Source of the DNA: Zoogloea sp. 1C4
Lineage (GTDB): Bacteria; Pseudomonadota; Gammaproteobacteria; Burkholderiales; Rhodocyclaceae
DNA: 64,000 nucleotides
Direction of reading: 5' to 3'
Assembly (NCBI RefSeq): GCF_009469605.1
Contig: NZ_SSXU01000001.1
Location: forward strand, 186,001 to 250,000
Shown here: positions 52,901 to 61,700 of the stretch, piece after piece
Layout: each line of letters starts with the position of its first letter
Position numbering within the stretch: position 1 is the first letter of the stretch
The notes under the pieces: model-generated
Told to the model about the DNA's origin: nothing
The model's database searches: none
The model's input: the letters and a program-made list of their open reading frames with translations, nothing else
Made by a program: the position numbers and the translations under genes

Positions 52901-54859
52901 GCGCGGCTGGCGGGTGGCACCGCCGTCCGCCGGGCCACCGGCGGGGCCGGCGCAGCGATCGCCGAGAGCATCATCGACGGGGCCATCGGCGGCGCGGCGG
53001 GCGAGCTCTTCCAGACCGCAGTGGACGAAGCCACCTGGGACCGGGGCGTGGCCGCCGCCATCGCCGCGCTGATGGCCGCACTCACCCGCGGTGCCGCTTT
53101 CGGTGCAGTGGGCGGCCTGGTCGGCGGGGCGCTCTTCCAGGGCGCCAGCGCCGCCTGGCAACGGATCACCCGCCTCCACGGCCAGGATGCGGTGCGGGAG
53201 GTGATCGGCGCCTTCGACTCCATCGCGCTGGGGCATGCCCACACGATGGAGGGCTGGTCCGAGGCGCAGCTGGAGGGGCTCTTCCACGCCCGGCGGCTGG
53301 CCCTGGCCGGCGAGGACGAATCCGCCGCTGCGCTGCTCCGCCAGTTCGACGTGGTGCCCGAGGGCCGCGCGGGCGACCTGATCGCCGCCTTCCGAGCCCG
53401 GCGCGAACTGGTGGTACGCACCGCCGCCGAGATGGGCGTGCCGGTGGACGATCCGGGCATCGCCCAGCGGCTCGGGCTCGACAACGTGATGGTGGGTGGC
53501 GGGCTGGCCCCGGGCACCGCCGAGGTCCGCTACGCGATGGGGCTCGACGGCGTGCAGCGGCTCGAGCTGTGGGTCGGGCCGGGCACCCGCCTGGGCGACG
53601 TGAGCATCCACCAGGAAACCGTGCAGGCCCTGCGCCGCTGGGGCGACGAGACCGGCAACCTGCGCGGCATGCTGGAGCGGGTGCGAGCGTGGGCACGGGG
53701 TGGCACCCTGTCCAACGAGGAAGAGGTGATCCTCGAACTCCAGAAGCACGCCCGGATGATCGAGGCCCGCGAGCACGCCATGTCGGGCCTGGCGCCGGGC
53801 AGCGACACCGCCAACCGGCTGCGGCAGGAGATCGCCAACCTGCAGACCGCCGCCGACGCCATCCAGGCGCGGCTCACCGGCTGGGGCGTGCCCGAGGGTG
53901 TGATCGCCGGCGAGGGTGGCCGCGGCGGCAGGGTCGAGCCGGAGGTGAGCTTCCGGGGGTCCACCCGCGTGTCGTCCGAGCCGCCTTTCGATTACCGGGT
54001 GCAGCGCTTCAACGACATCTCCGAGCTGCCCCGCAACCTGGACGGCACCATCGCCCCGCTGCCCGAGGGCGTTGTGTACACCTTCCCGGACGGTACCCGG
54101 GTGTGGCGCGAGAACGGCTTCACCCGCCACGACACGGTGGTCCGCCGGGGCGTTGGCCGGCGCGAAACCGAGCTGGAATTCCTCAGCGCCGGCGAGCACG
54201 GCCGGCCGGAAGTGGCCGGCATGGAGCGCGCCCACACCCTCGGCCAGGGCACCGGCTTCGAGAGCCCCTTCGGCATCCTGATGGCGCCGGCCGAGGTGAA
54301 CCAGATCATCCAGAACAACGGGATCGAGGAGCTGTTGCGCGGTTTCCGGGATGCCGCCCGCGGGGGCGAACGCTTCCACCTGTCCACCCTCACCCAGGCC
54401 CACTGGGGCACTTCGCGGCTCGCCGAGGTGCGCTACCGCGTATCGGTGTCGCGGGGCGGCGGCTCGCCCGAGTTCCTCTTCGAATACCGCATCACGGTGG
54501 GCCGCAACGCCCCCTTTGCGGTGGAGCACGGGCTCGCCAACATCACCGAGAGCCCCGACCTGTCGAACTACTTCGACCTGGTGGACGTGCCTGCACGGCT
54601 GCGCACCCGCTTTGCCATGCGGGCCGGGGGCGGCACGGCGCCCATCGTGCACGCCGAAAACTGGGCCAGCGTCGAACCGCTCATCGACACGCCGGTGGCG
54701 ACCGCCGTGCTCCCGCCGGGCTACACCCGCGTCAGAAGCAGCGACGGCGGCTGGATCATCCGTCGGCGCGACCCCAACGACCTGCGCTTCCAGCGCCTCA
54801 CCGTTCGCCCCGGCCCGGGCGGCGAGCCGGTGATCGCCGTCTGGCGGCCCTTTGAATGA
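49949..54859 (+). CDS. Large eCIS payload candidate with DUF4157 (HExxH) and C-terminal toxin-like domain
   Basis: 1636 aa. After a Pro/Ala-rich leader, residues 55-150 form a DUF4157 (eCIS core) domain with metalloprotease motif HETIH (125-129), LLAHETIHALQ. DUF4157 is the domain most associated with eCIS cargo. A glycine-rich hydrophobic region spans about residues 890-1075 (AAVAATVVVSAASGG...AFGAVGGLVGGAL). The last 200 residues contain GMERAHTLGQGTGFESPFGI and MAPAEVNQIIQNNGIEELL (H1429, E1438), an arrangement reminiscent of polymorphic-toxin modules (Ntox4-like is my best guess). Cleavage or payload activity is unproven. Confidence 0.78.
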   Translation: MSRALAPAPPARPASARQEKHATPPNPATPAAVDRAPAAAPARAPAAAQPPPPTTSPAYFQRRLGAGAPLPRRSELESLVGADLGHLDVALGVPAPGGRPDALAATRGSRLEFADTRPSRRLLAHETIHALQARRGASGAVDGRAQLEAEAHGLAARAQLGQPIRPLGRAPQTWLYDAPPPDATALRAALHPEGDNGVSTTRVLAILRANAAPADMAQLRASYGPDFFRDLDRCFGDTSWGEARGYLGNQLTLAENLQTRTGILVRDQAGILDTLRRWPDDDVLRMIEEANGTPAAAAPAPLSTPASPPAPRPASATWADVQRALNDALAAEDAFRATQLLLDKAERARATRPAPPPGTAAARPDAVSAQRVAVAYSRIAAAESADRPGDAFLAIADLNGPQRAALAPRLAGGSWPNMGADMAQLRAIAADSDDARALERAMREAGNRTSDVSPAMLENAATRASELINRARERLAALPPASSEERTRREAELAALQARFHERTLVQAMYFASHETGAATLEALGVPPERSAEFLINQVSTFDELITFIRRVPVRARLELTHSPWYQAKLTQILGINPSPAREALLLAALYEGHPDLAGSAFLISQQALLDANDIESAWRAGNQSRVWIALSRMAEPRRAALAQLVEHPPAPPADAHPRPPTPPLVELLRSLERGTMRERLDASRLRRGLAGEAEALMRGDAVELVVRGGRITQRIEDPRAFIELVMRTPAAQAELRRGMVIRRQLQANPNQSVSETERALAERYDAAVVAAEQIGERDHDLRLAFETVAFGEPDLSGATGQDPAVEADFMHYRLEERLAAIRTTGSRATTDTLSWAGPNVDENAARFRVYFDQVRLRGIGRAELAQLADLYYRTMAALDAFAPANRAFASTAAQLVAAVAATVVVSAASGGSMGPAAVVALAAFAGGATAGLTGAVIRGRSTDAEILTDVSTGAVEGAVSVVGSALAARAVHGATAGHAAGEAARLAGGTAVRRATGGAGAAIAESIIDGAIGGAAGELFQTAVDEATWDRGVAAAIAALMAALTRGAAFGAVGGLVGGALFQGASAAWQRITRLHGQDAVREVIGAFDSIALGHAHTMEGWSEAQLEGLFHARRLALAGEDESAAALLRQFDVVPEGRAGDLIAAFRARRELVVRTAAEMGVPVDDPGIAQRLGLDNVMVGGGLAPGTAEVRYAMGLDGVQRLELWVGPGTRLGDVSIHQETVQALRRWGDETGNLRGMLERVRAWARGGTLSNEEEVILELQKHARMIEAREHAMSGLAPGSDTANRLRQEIANLQTAADAIQARLTGWGVPEGVIAGEGGRGGRVEPEVSFRGSTRVSSEPPFDYRVQRFNDISELPRNLDGTIAPLPEGVVYTFPDGTRVWRENGFTRHDTVVRRGVGRRETELEFLSAGEHGRPEVAGMERAHTLGQGTGFESPFGILMAPAEVNQIIQNNGIEELLRGFRDAARGGERFHLSTLTQAHWGTSRLAEVRYRVSVSRGGGSPEFLFEYRITVGRNAPFAVEHGLANITESPDLSNYFDLVDVPARLRTRFAMRAGGGTAPIVHAENWASVEPLIDTPVATAVLPPGYTRVRSSDGGWIIRRRDPNDLRFQRLTVRPGPGGEPVIAVWRPFE

Positions 54860-54882
54860 CCTACCGTGGCGGAGACTTGACC

Positions 54883-56022
54883 ATGGAAAACCCCACAAAA
54901 CGGCAAAAAATGCCGCTCATCACCCGAGACAAACCCGCCGAGCATCGGGCCGACCGGGTTGCCCGGGGCGAGCGCCCCGCCCCCGCGAGCCGCGCCGCCC
55001 GCGATCCCGCCCCCGCCAGCCTGGGCCTCGGCCCGGGCCAGCCGCTGCCGCGGGCCGAACGCCGCTACTTCGAGAACCGCCTGGGGGCGAGGCTCGCCGA
55101 CGTGCGCGTACATCCCGATGCCTCCGCCGCCGTCGAGCTGGGCGCCAACGCCTTTGCCGCCGGCCGTGACATCGGCTTCGCCCCCGGCCGCTGGCAGCCC
55201 GGCACCCACGAGGGCCGTCGCCTGCTGGGCCACGAGCTGGGCCATGTGCTGGAACAAGGCGCGCGCCGCCAGCCGGCCATCCAGCTTGAGGAAGCCGCCA
55301 AGCCCGAAGACGGCGACAAGGCCGCCGAGGTGCTCACCGAAGGCGTCAAGACGGTCGTCGAACAGGCGAAGGAGAACGAAGGCGTCAAGCAGACCTTGCT
55401 CGACCCGGCCAAGCGTTACGCCCTCGGTCAGTGGAACCAGCTTGGCACCGGCGAGAAGGTCGGCGTGGCCGGCTTCGGTGCCGGCACCTATGGCCTCGCC
55501 CTGGGCGCCGGGCTGGCCGACCCTGCGGGGCGCAAGCTGCTGTCGGATGTGAACCTCGTCGCCCCGCTGGGGTTGATCCCCTATTCGACCCTCACCGACT
55601 TCCGTTACATCCTGCCGGCTACGCCGGGCGGGCCCACGCAGCTCAAGGCCTCGTTCTCGGGCGACGACCTGCTGGGCCTCGCCCACCAGAAGCTCTCGTG
55701 GATGCCGCCGATGACCCTCAGCCTCGACCTGGGCTGGAGCCTCGACCCGTCCGGCGGCGTCAGCCTCAGCTCGGCCAAGGCCACCTGGGGCGTGATGCCG
55801 GGGGTGTCGCTGCAGGCTGGCAGCGGCGTCGGGCTCGACTGGAAGCCCACCGTCACCGGCCTCGACGGCCAGACCTCGACGGTCATGAAATCCCTGCCGG
55901 CCCCCGCCAGCGCGGGTGCCACGCCCGCCGGCGTCGGGGTGTTCGTGACCATCGACCTGCTCAAGGCGCCCTTCGTGCCCGCCCCGATCCGCGCTGCGCT
56001 GGGTGGAGACGTGAAGAAGTAG
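54883..56022 (+). CDS. Second eCIS DUF4157 protein, HELGH motif
   Basis: 379 aa from the ATG at 54883, with GGAG 8 nt upstream. An in-frame ATG at 54856 overlapping the previous stop is an alternative, giving 388 aa. Residues 45-125 are a DUF4157 domain (AERRYFENRLGARLADVRVHPDAS, then LGHELGHVLEQG with HELGH at 117-121). The remainder, residues 130-379, is Gly/Leu/beta-rich (TLSLDLGWSLDPSGGVSLSSAKATWG), possibly a pore- or barrel-like fold. No known toxin domain. Likely a cargo protein. Confidence 0.72.
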   Translation: MENPTKRQKMPLITRDKPAEHRADRVARGERPAPASRAARDPAPASLGLGPGQPLPRAERRYFENRLGARLADVRVHPDASAAVELGANAFAAGRDIGFAPGRWQPGTHEGRRLLGHELGHVLEQGARRQPAIQLEEAAKPEDGDKAAEVLTEGVKTVVEQAKENEGVKQTLLDPAKRYALGQWNQLGTGEKVGVAGFGAGTYGLALGAGLADPAGRKLLSDVNLVAPLGLIPYSTLTDFRYILPATPGGPTQLKASFSGDDLLGLAHQKLSWMPPMTLSLDLGWSLDPSGGVSLSSAKATWGVMPGVSLQAGSGVGLDWKPTVTGLDGQTSTVMKSLPAPASAGATPAGVGVFVTIDLLKAPFVPAPIRAALGGDVKK

Positions 56023-56025
56023 GCC

Positions 56026-59000
56026 ATGCCGGCAACCCACGCCGCGGTTGAGCCGAAGCACGGTAAAGACGCCAATTCGCGGGTGGGCGCGGCCCATGCG
56101 CCCGAAGAAGCAGCGGCAGACCACCTCGCCGAAACCCTGGTGGGCACATCGGCGCCGGTAAAACTCGACTGCCCCGCCTGCGCAGCCGGCCCGAAGCCTT
56201 GCCCCGCCTGCGCGGCAGCGGCAAACCAGATCCGCCGCAGCGCCACCGGCCCCGGCCCGACGGCAGCGCCGGGCTCGGTGGGCAAGGCCCTCGCCCAGCC
56301 CGGCGTGCCGCTGCCGGCCGGCCTGCGCGACCGCTTCGAACGCCGGCTGGGCACCGATCTCGCGCCGGTGCGGCTGCACACCGGCCAACCCGCCGCAACC
56401 GCCGCCCGGGACATCCAGGCCCGCGCCTTTGCCGCCGGCCCGTCCATCGTCCTCGGCGCCAGGGCCCCGGCGCCCGACACCCCGGCGGGCGAACGCCTCC
56501 TCGCCCACGAGGTGAGCCACATCGTGCTGGGCCACGGCGGTGTACGCCGCAATCCGGACGACGCCACCAGCGGCCCGGTGTGCGAGCCCCGCGTGGGCAC
56601 CTTCGTCCTCGACCCGGCCCTGGCCAACGTCGAGGCGCCGTCGAACATGAGCATCTCGGTGAAGGTCGAGGGCCCCAACCTCACCGGCGCGCCGACGGTG
56701 CACCACGTGACGCTCGACCGGCACGTGCTGTCCACCCAGCGGCTGCAGGTGTTCCTCACGCCCGCAAGCGCCGTGTTCGAAACCTGGGTGGAGGCCCAGT
56801 CCCAGCCACCGATGACCTCAGCCGGGCCGGTGGCGCCGCGGGTCATCGACCCGCTGGCCCCGGCCTTCACGGCCAGCGGGCCGATCCAGGTGATCGAGCA
56901 ACGCGGCGAGCACGTGCTGACCGCCACCGCCAACACCGAGACGGCCGCCGCCGGCACGGTGGTGCTGATCAACACCAGTGGCGGCACGGTGCTGCTCGAC
57001 GCGGGCATGCAGTGCCTGTCGCCTGCCGACGCTCCCGCCCTCGGCGAGGCCATGGCCGACCGGCTGGTGGGCCTGGTGGGCAGCACGCCGATCTCCGAGG
57101 CGGTGCTCGCCCCGGGCGCCCCGTCGGGCCACCTGCTGCCCCATCTGGCCGGCAGCGTCGGGATCCTCTCGATCCGCGGCACGGCCGGCCAGGAGACCGA
57201 CGGCAGCATCAACGCGGTGCTGGCCGCCCAGCAGGGCTACCGCAGCTGGTACGCAGGCGCGCTGCGGGACCAGCTGCAGACCCAGCGCAGCGACTGGGAG
57301 CGCACCCAGCCCCTGGCGCCAACCCAGGACGTGCGCGACCAGCGCTGGGCCGCCTACATGCAATCGGTACTGGCGACCGACCCGGTGCTCGCCGGCACCG
57401 CGGTGGGCATCGCCCGCAACAGCGGTAGCGCCGCCAGCGCCGTGCTCGACGAGGCCACCGAAACCCGCCGCCCACCTGCCGCTGACGCCAGCGGCGCGCT
57501 GGACCTCACCGATTCGGCCTGGGAGCCCGACCCGACACCGGGCCAGATGATCGTCTATGGCGGCAGGCGGATCACCACCTTCCCCGCCGCCGGCTTCGTG
57601 CTGCGGCCAGCCGCCGCGCCGCTGCACGACCCGGTTCCGGGGCTTCACGCCTCTGGCCCCCAGGGGCTCGCCCCCGCCAGCCCGCGGGCCGTCACGCCCT
57701 GGCTGGCCCTGCCGGCGGTGGGCAAGGAAGGGCTCACCCAGGCGCGGCTGGGCACCGGCCTGTCGATCCTCATCGACGCCGGCGGGCCGCGGGCCATCAC
57801 CATGGCCGCCGTGGCCCAGATGCAGACCCAGCTGGGCGTCACCAACATCCAGCAGATCCTGCTCACCCATGTCCACGATGACCACACCCGCCAGCTGGTC
57901 GAGCTCATCAAGGCCCACAACATCCAGGCTGCCGATCTGGTCACCTCCAGCGGCTGGCGCCAGGCCGGCACGCTGCGGGAACTCACCACCACCACCGACC
58001 CGGTGCTGGTGGGGCTGGGCTACGGCTCAGGCTGGAACCCGACCATCGCCGTGGGCGGCAGCGGGGTCCAGCACACCCGGGTCGGCACCGGCGCGGGCCA
58101 GATCGACGTGTATGCCCGGGCCTCGGCCCACCAGGATCTCGACGCCGCCTACACCGCCCGGGCGACCGGCGCCCGCCGCTCGGTGCCCTCACCGATGGAG
58201 GACAGCGCGGGCTTCCTGTACGTGCATGGCAACGAGAGCTCGCCCACCCGCCACGCGGTGTTCGCCGACTTCCGGGGCGAGGACATCACCGGCCTGCGCG
58301 ACGGCATGGGCGCCACTGCCTTTGCCGACGCGATGCGCAATGTGCGGGTCGTGTCGGGGCTCGGCCATCACCTGAGCAGCGCCGCCGGGCGCACGCCGGG
58401 CGACATCGAGGGCATGAACCTGCTGCTGGAGCAGACCCTCCAGCGTAACGGCGAGCTCACCCTGCTGATCCAGAGCCGCGAGGGCTTCGCCTTCGACGGC
58501 CCGTCCACCCGCACGGGCTCGGAGGGCGCGCTGCTCGACTACCTCCAGCGCCAGGGCGTGCGGGTCGTCTTTGCCGGTGCGCCGACCGGCACCACCAGCA
58601 CCGACACCGCCACCCTCGACAGCAACCGCGGCCTCAACGCCCCGGCGCCCGGGGCCAGCGGCACCGGCATCCAGGTCTTCAACGCCGATCCCCAGCTGCA
58701 GGCCGCCTATCGCCGGCTCAACCTGTTGCGCGAAGCCCTGCGCACCGTCGGCGAGAGCCCGGAGTTTGCCGCCCAGGCGCTGGAGCAACCGGGCCAGACA
58801 TCCGCCCAGCTCCAGACGGCCCTGCAGGCCGACATCACCCGCATCGAAACCCTGCTGGCCGAGCTGCGCGGCGTGGCGGCCGCCGACCTGCTGGATGCCC
58901 GCGCGCCCAACCCCGGCGGCCGCGACCACACCTCCGCCACCAACCGGGCCGCATTCCGCAGCCGCATGTCGCCCGGCGGACGCAGCGCCACCGATATCCT

Positions 59001-61683
59001 GACCGATCTGGCCCAGGTGCAGCCGGCCGAGGCGGCCCTCAATCCCGCGGTCCAGGCGCGGCTGCAACTGGCCCTCGACCACGGCCGGGCCATCAGCCTG
59101 CCCACCGCCTTCGCCGCCATGCCGCGGGATCTGGCCACCGCCGCCGAAGCCCTGCCGCCGGCCCAGCGGGACGCCCTCGGCCGCCAGTACCGCGAACTGG
59201 CCGACCTGACCCGGGCGCTGGAATCCGGCCAGGTGCCGGCCGACCGGCGGGTGGACGTGCTCGCCCGGGCGATGGCCCTGCGCGACCAGCTGCAGCAATG
59301 GCAGGGCAGCGCCGCCGAGGGCCAGCGGGCCACGATCGGCGGCGAGCTGGCCCGCGTGGAAGGCATCGTCAATACCCTCAAGGCCCAGGCCCACACCGAC
59401 GTGATGACCGACCGCGACGCCCAGGGCCGCATCACCCGCACCGAGTTCATCCGCATGGGCGGCACTGCGCCGGCCGGCGCCGATGCGGCGGTGCGCGGCT
59501 TCCACGCCGTCGGCCAGGCCATGGGCGCGATGATGGTGATCCATTCGGTGCAGGAGGCGGTCACTGCCGTCGCCGGTGGCCCGGACGGCAACGCCAGCGT
59601 GCCCGAGCGCCTGCTGCACACCGCCCACGCCGCCTACGGCATGCACATCGGCGTGCGCATGGCCACCGCCAGCCTGCGCCAGGCGGCCGCCGGCAGCGGC
59701 GGCGTGGCCACCTGGGAGTTCGCAATCCTGGCGGTGTTCGAAGTCGGCGCCGCCGCCACGGCCGACTACCAGAGCGCCGAAGAACGCAACGCCGCGGTGG
59801 CGAGCTCCGCCATCCACGCCTCGGTGAACATGCTGTGCATGATGGCCGGCCAGAGCATCATGGTGGCCGGCGCCGAGATGCCCAGCCATCCGCTGATCAA
59901 GGCGGGGGTGATGGGCCTCGGCCTTGCGGTGACCATGGCCGGCGAGAAGATCCTCAGCCTGTTCGGGCTGGACGAGCGCGTCGAGCGCTGGGCATCCTAC
60001 CCGCCGGGCTCGGTGACCGAGGTCAATCAGAACATCAACCGCACCCTGGGCGATTACCGCACCCTCATCGGCAACCGTCGCCTGCAGGCACGCACCGACG
60101 AAGAGCTGCGCCAGCTCGGCGTGACCGACGTGAGCGCCTTCCGCGCCGCGGCCCAGCGCGACGCCGCCAAGCTGCGCGCCGATCTCAGCGCCAAGGAATC
60201 CGAACTCACCGGCCTGTTCGAATCGGCCTACGGCGACGCCAGGGGCGCCTGGGTCGGCCTGCCCGTGCTCGACCAGCAGGCCGCCGAATTCACCCGCCTG
60301 CGCGCCGAGGCCCGGGGCAACGACCCCGACCCGAACCGCGAAAACCTCGACGCCCGCTGGCGGGCCATCGACGCAAAGCTCGACATGAGCAAGGCCGGCA
60401 CCGGCGAGATCGACCGGCTCTCCCAGTGGGCCACCCTGGACGAAGAGCTGGACACCGTGGAGTCGCTCCTCAACACCACCCCGGTCGACCACGCCAAGCT
60501 GTTCACCCACCTCGAACGCGTCCACCTGACGCTTGAGAACGCCCGCTACCGCCTCGCCCCTCACGGCGGCCCGCGCAGCACCGCGATGCTCCCGGAAGGC
60601 AGCCCGGGCCGGGCCCGTTACGTGAATCTGCTGGAAAAGCGGGAGCGGCGCGACCTGAATCTCCAGGTGGCGCTCGCCAGCGCCTCGGGCCACGAGCTAC
60701 CCGTCCAGGCCACCCTGTCGGACATCTCGCCACCCGCCGCCCTCGCCCGCCTGCGGGCTGTGCGCGCCGCCTACGACGCCGAGATCAACGAAGCGGCCAG
60801 TCAGCTCCCCAATCTTGGCAAGCGCGCGCTGTGGAACGACCTCGCCGCGCTCACCCGGGCGGCGGAAGACGCCAACAACGCCCATCCCGACCTGTTCAAC
60901 CAGCTGCGCATGGCCGAAGCCGCGCTCCAGGCCGCGGCAACCCAGGCCCGCAGCGCGCCGTCCCAGGTCCAGCCCCCGCCCGCGCCCGACATCGGCCCGC
61001 CGGCACCGGCCTTCGTACCCGCCAATCTGCGTTTCGAGATCGACACCGAGGTGAACGCGGCCTTCCTGGCCATGGAGCAACGCCGGACCCACCATGGCCT
61101 GATCTTCCGCACCGAAATCGATGCGTTGGTCGTGCAGCAGAGTGCCCGGCAAGACACCCTCCTCGCCGCCCGCATCGACGCCGGTAACGCCGCGCCGGGC
61201 ACCCTTCAGGCCCGCCCGTTCTCCGAAGAGGAAATCAACGCGCTGCGCCAGGGCGACCTGGCCGATCAGGGCAGCAGGCTCACCTCCACCGCGCACCAGC
61301 TCGGCGAACAACGCCGCCTGCTGATGCAACTTCGCAGCGACGAGGCGCGGACGATGGATTACACGCGCATGAACCGCTCGATGGAGCGCCAGTTCGCGGG
61401 CGTATCCAACCCCTACCGCTACCTGAGCACGGGCCTGTTCGACACCTACCCCGAGGCCAGCTACGACGCCAGCCTCAATCCTGTGGTGACGGGGGCCGGC
61501 AAATCCACCTGGGGCGCCAACGGCACCTTCGGCGGCCCGGCCATGTACACCGTCGTGATGCCCATCAACGCCGACGCGGTCAAAGCCTTCGGCCCGAAGC
61601 CCATCGCCATCCGCCACTCCGACTTCAAGCGCCTGCGCCCCGAAGACGAGGCGCGCTACAACGCGCCCGTCCGCCAACCCTGA
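56026..61683 (+). CDS. Third eCIS DUF4157 protein with metallo-beta-lactamase-like domain(s)
   Basis: 1885 aa. Layout: N-terminal double CPAC motif (CPACAAGPKPCPAC, about residues 50-63, possible zinc knuckle); DUF4157 at about 95-170 with HEVSH (161-165); a region at about 311-391 that looks like a degenerate MBL module; an intact-looking MBL module at about 560-800 with LLTHVHDDH (H615, H617, H620) and a candidate ligand region VFADFRGED; helical linkers; hydrophobic stretches at about 1158-1185 and 1225-1312; a helical C-terminus with FAGVSNPYRYLSTGLFDTYPEASYD. Likely the largest payload or a delivery enzyme. Substrate unknown. Confidence 0.75.
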   Translation: MPATHAAVEPKHGKDANSRVGAAHAPEEAAADHLAETLVGTSAPVKLDCPACAAGPKPCPACAAAANQIRRSATGPGPTAAPGSVGKALAQPGVPLPAGLRDRFERRLGTDLAPVRLHTGQPAATAARDIQARAFAAGPSIVLGARAPAPDTPAGERLLAHEVSHIVLGHGGVRRNPDDATSGPVCEPRVGTFVLDPALANVEAPSNMSISVKVEGPNLTGAPTVHHVTLDRHVLSTQRLQVFLTPASAVFETWVEAQSQPPMTSAGPVAPRVIDPLAPAFTASGPIQVIEQRGEHVLTATANTETAAAGTVVLINTSGGTVLLDAGMQCLSPADAPALGEAMADRLVGLVGSTPISEAVLAPGAPSGHLLPHLAGSVGILSIRGTAGQETDGSINAVLAAQQGYRSWYAGALRDQLQTQRSDWERTQPLAPTQDVRDQRWAAYMQSVLATDPVLAGTAVGIARNSGSAASAVLDEATETRRPPAADASGALDLTDSAWEPDPTPGQMIVYGGRRITTFPAAGFVLRPAAAPLHDPVPGLHASGPQGLAPASPRAVTPWLALPAVGKEGLTQARLGTGLSILIDAGGPRAITMAAVAQMQTQLGVTNIQQILLTHVHDDHTRQLVELIKAHNIQAADLVTSSGWRQAGTLRELTTTTDPVLVGLGYGSGWNPTIAVGGSGVQHTRVGTGAGQIDVYARASAHQDLDAAYTARATGARRSVPSPMEDSAGFLYVHGNESSPTRHAVFADFRGEDITGLRDGMGATAFADAMRNVRVVSGLGHHLSSAAGRTPGDIEGMNLLLEQTLQRNGELTLLIQSREGFAFDGPSTRTGSEGALLDYLQRQGVRVVFAGAPTGTTSTDTATLDSNRGLNAPAPGASGTGIQVFNADPQLQAAYRRLNLLREALRTVGESPEFAAQALEQPGQTSAQLQTALQADITRIETLLAELRGVAAADLLDARAPNPGGRDHTSATNRAAFRSRMSPGGRSATDILTDLAQVQPAEAALNPAVQARLQLALDHGRAISLPTAFAAMPRDLATAAEALPPAQRDALGRQYRELADLTRALESGQVPADRRVDVLARAMALRDQLQQWQGSAAEGQRATIGGELARVEGIVNTLKAQAHTDVMTDRDAQGRITRTEFIRMGGTAPAGADAAVRGFHAVGQAMGAMMVIHSVQEAVTAVAGGPDGNASVPERLLHTAHAAYGMHIGVRMATASLRQAAAGSGGVATWEFAILAVFEVGAAATADYQSAEERNAAVASSAIHASVNMLCMMAGQSIMVAGAEMPSHPLIKAGVMGLGLAVTMAGEKILSLFGLDERVERWASYPPGSVTEVNQNINRTLGDYRTLIGNRRLQARTDEELRQLGVTDVSAFRAAAQRDAAKLRADLSAKESELTGLFESAYGDARGAWVGLPVLDQQAAEFTRLRAEARGNDPDPNRENLDARWRAIDAKLDMSKAGTGEIDRLSQWATLDEELDTVESLLNTTPVDHAKLFTHLERVHLTLENARYRLAPHGGPRSTAMLPEGSPGRARYVNLLEKRERRDLNLQVALASASGHELPVQATLSDISPPAALARLRAVRAAYDAEINEAASQLPNLGKRALWNDLAALTRAAEDANNAHPDLFNQLRMAEAALQAAATQARSAPSQVQPPPAPDIGPPAPAFVPANLRFEIDTEVNAAFLAMEQRRTHHGLIFRTEIDALVVQQSARQDTLLAARIDAGNAAPGTLQARPFSEEEINALRQGDLADQGSRLTSTAHQLGEQRRLLMQLRSDEARTMDYTRMNRSMERQFAGVSNPYRYLSTGLFDTYPEASYDASLNPVVTGAGKSTWGANGTFGGPAMYTVVMPINADAVKAFGPKPIAIRHSDFKRLRPEDEARYNAPVRQP

Positions 61684-61700
61684 ACCCACCTCGTCGCCCC

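Noticed and set aside
56026-56170. A signal peptide on the DUF4157 proteins
   Set aside because: None of the three starts with a charged and hydrophobic leader; their N-termini are Pro/Ala- or charge-rich, as expected for cargo loaded from the cytoplasm.
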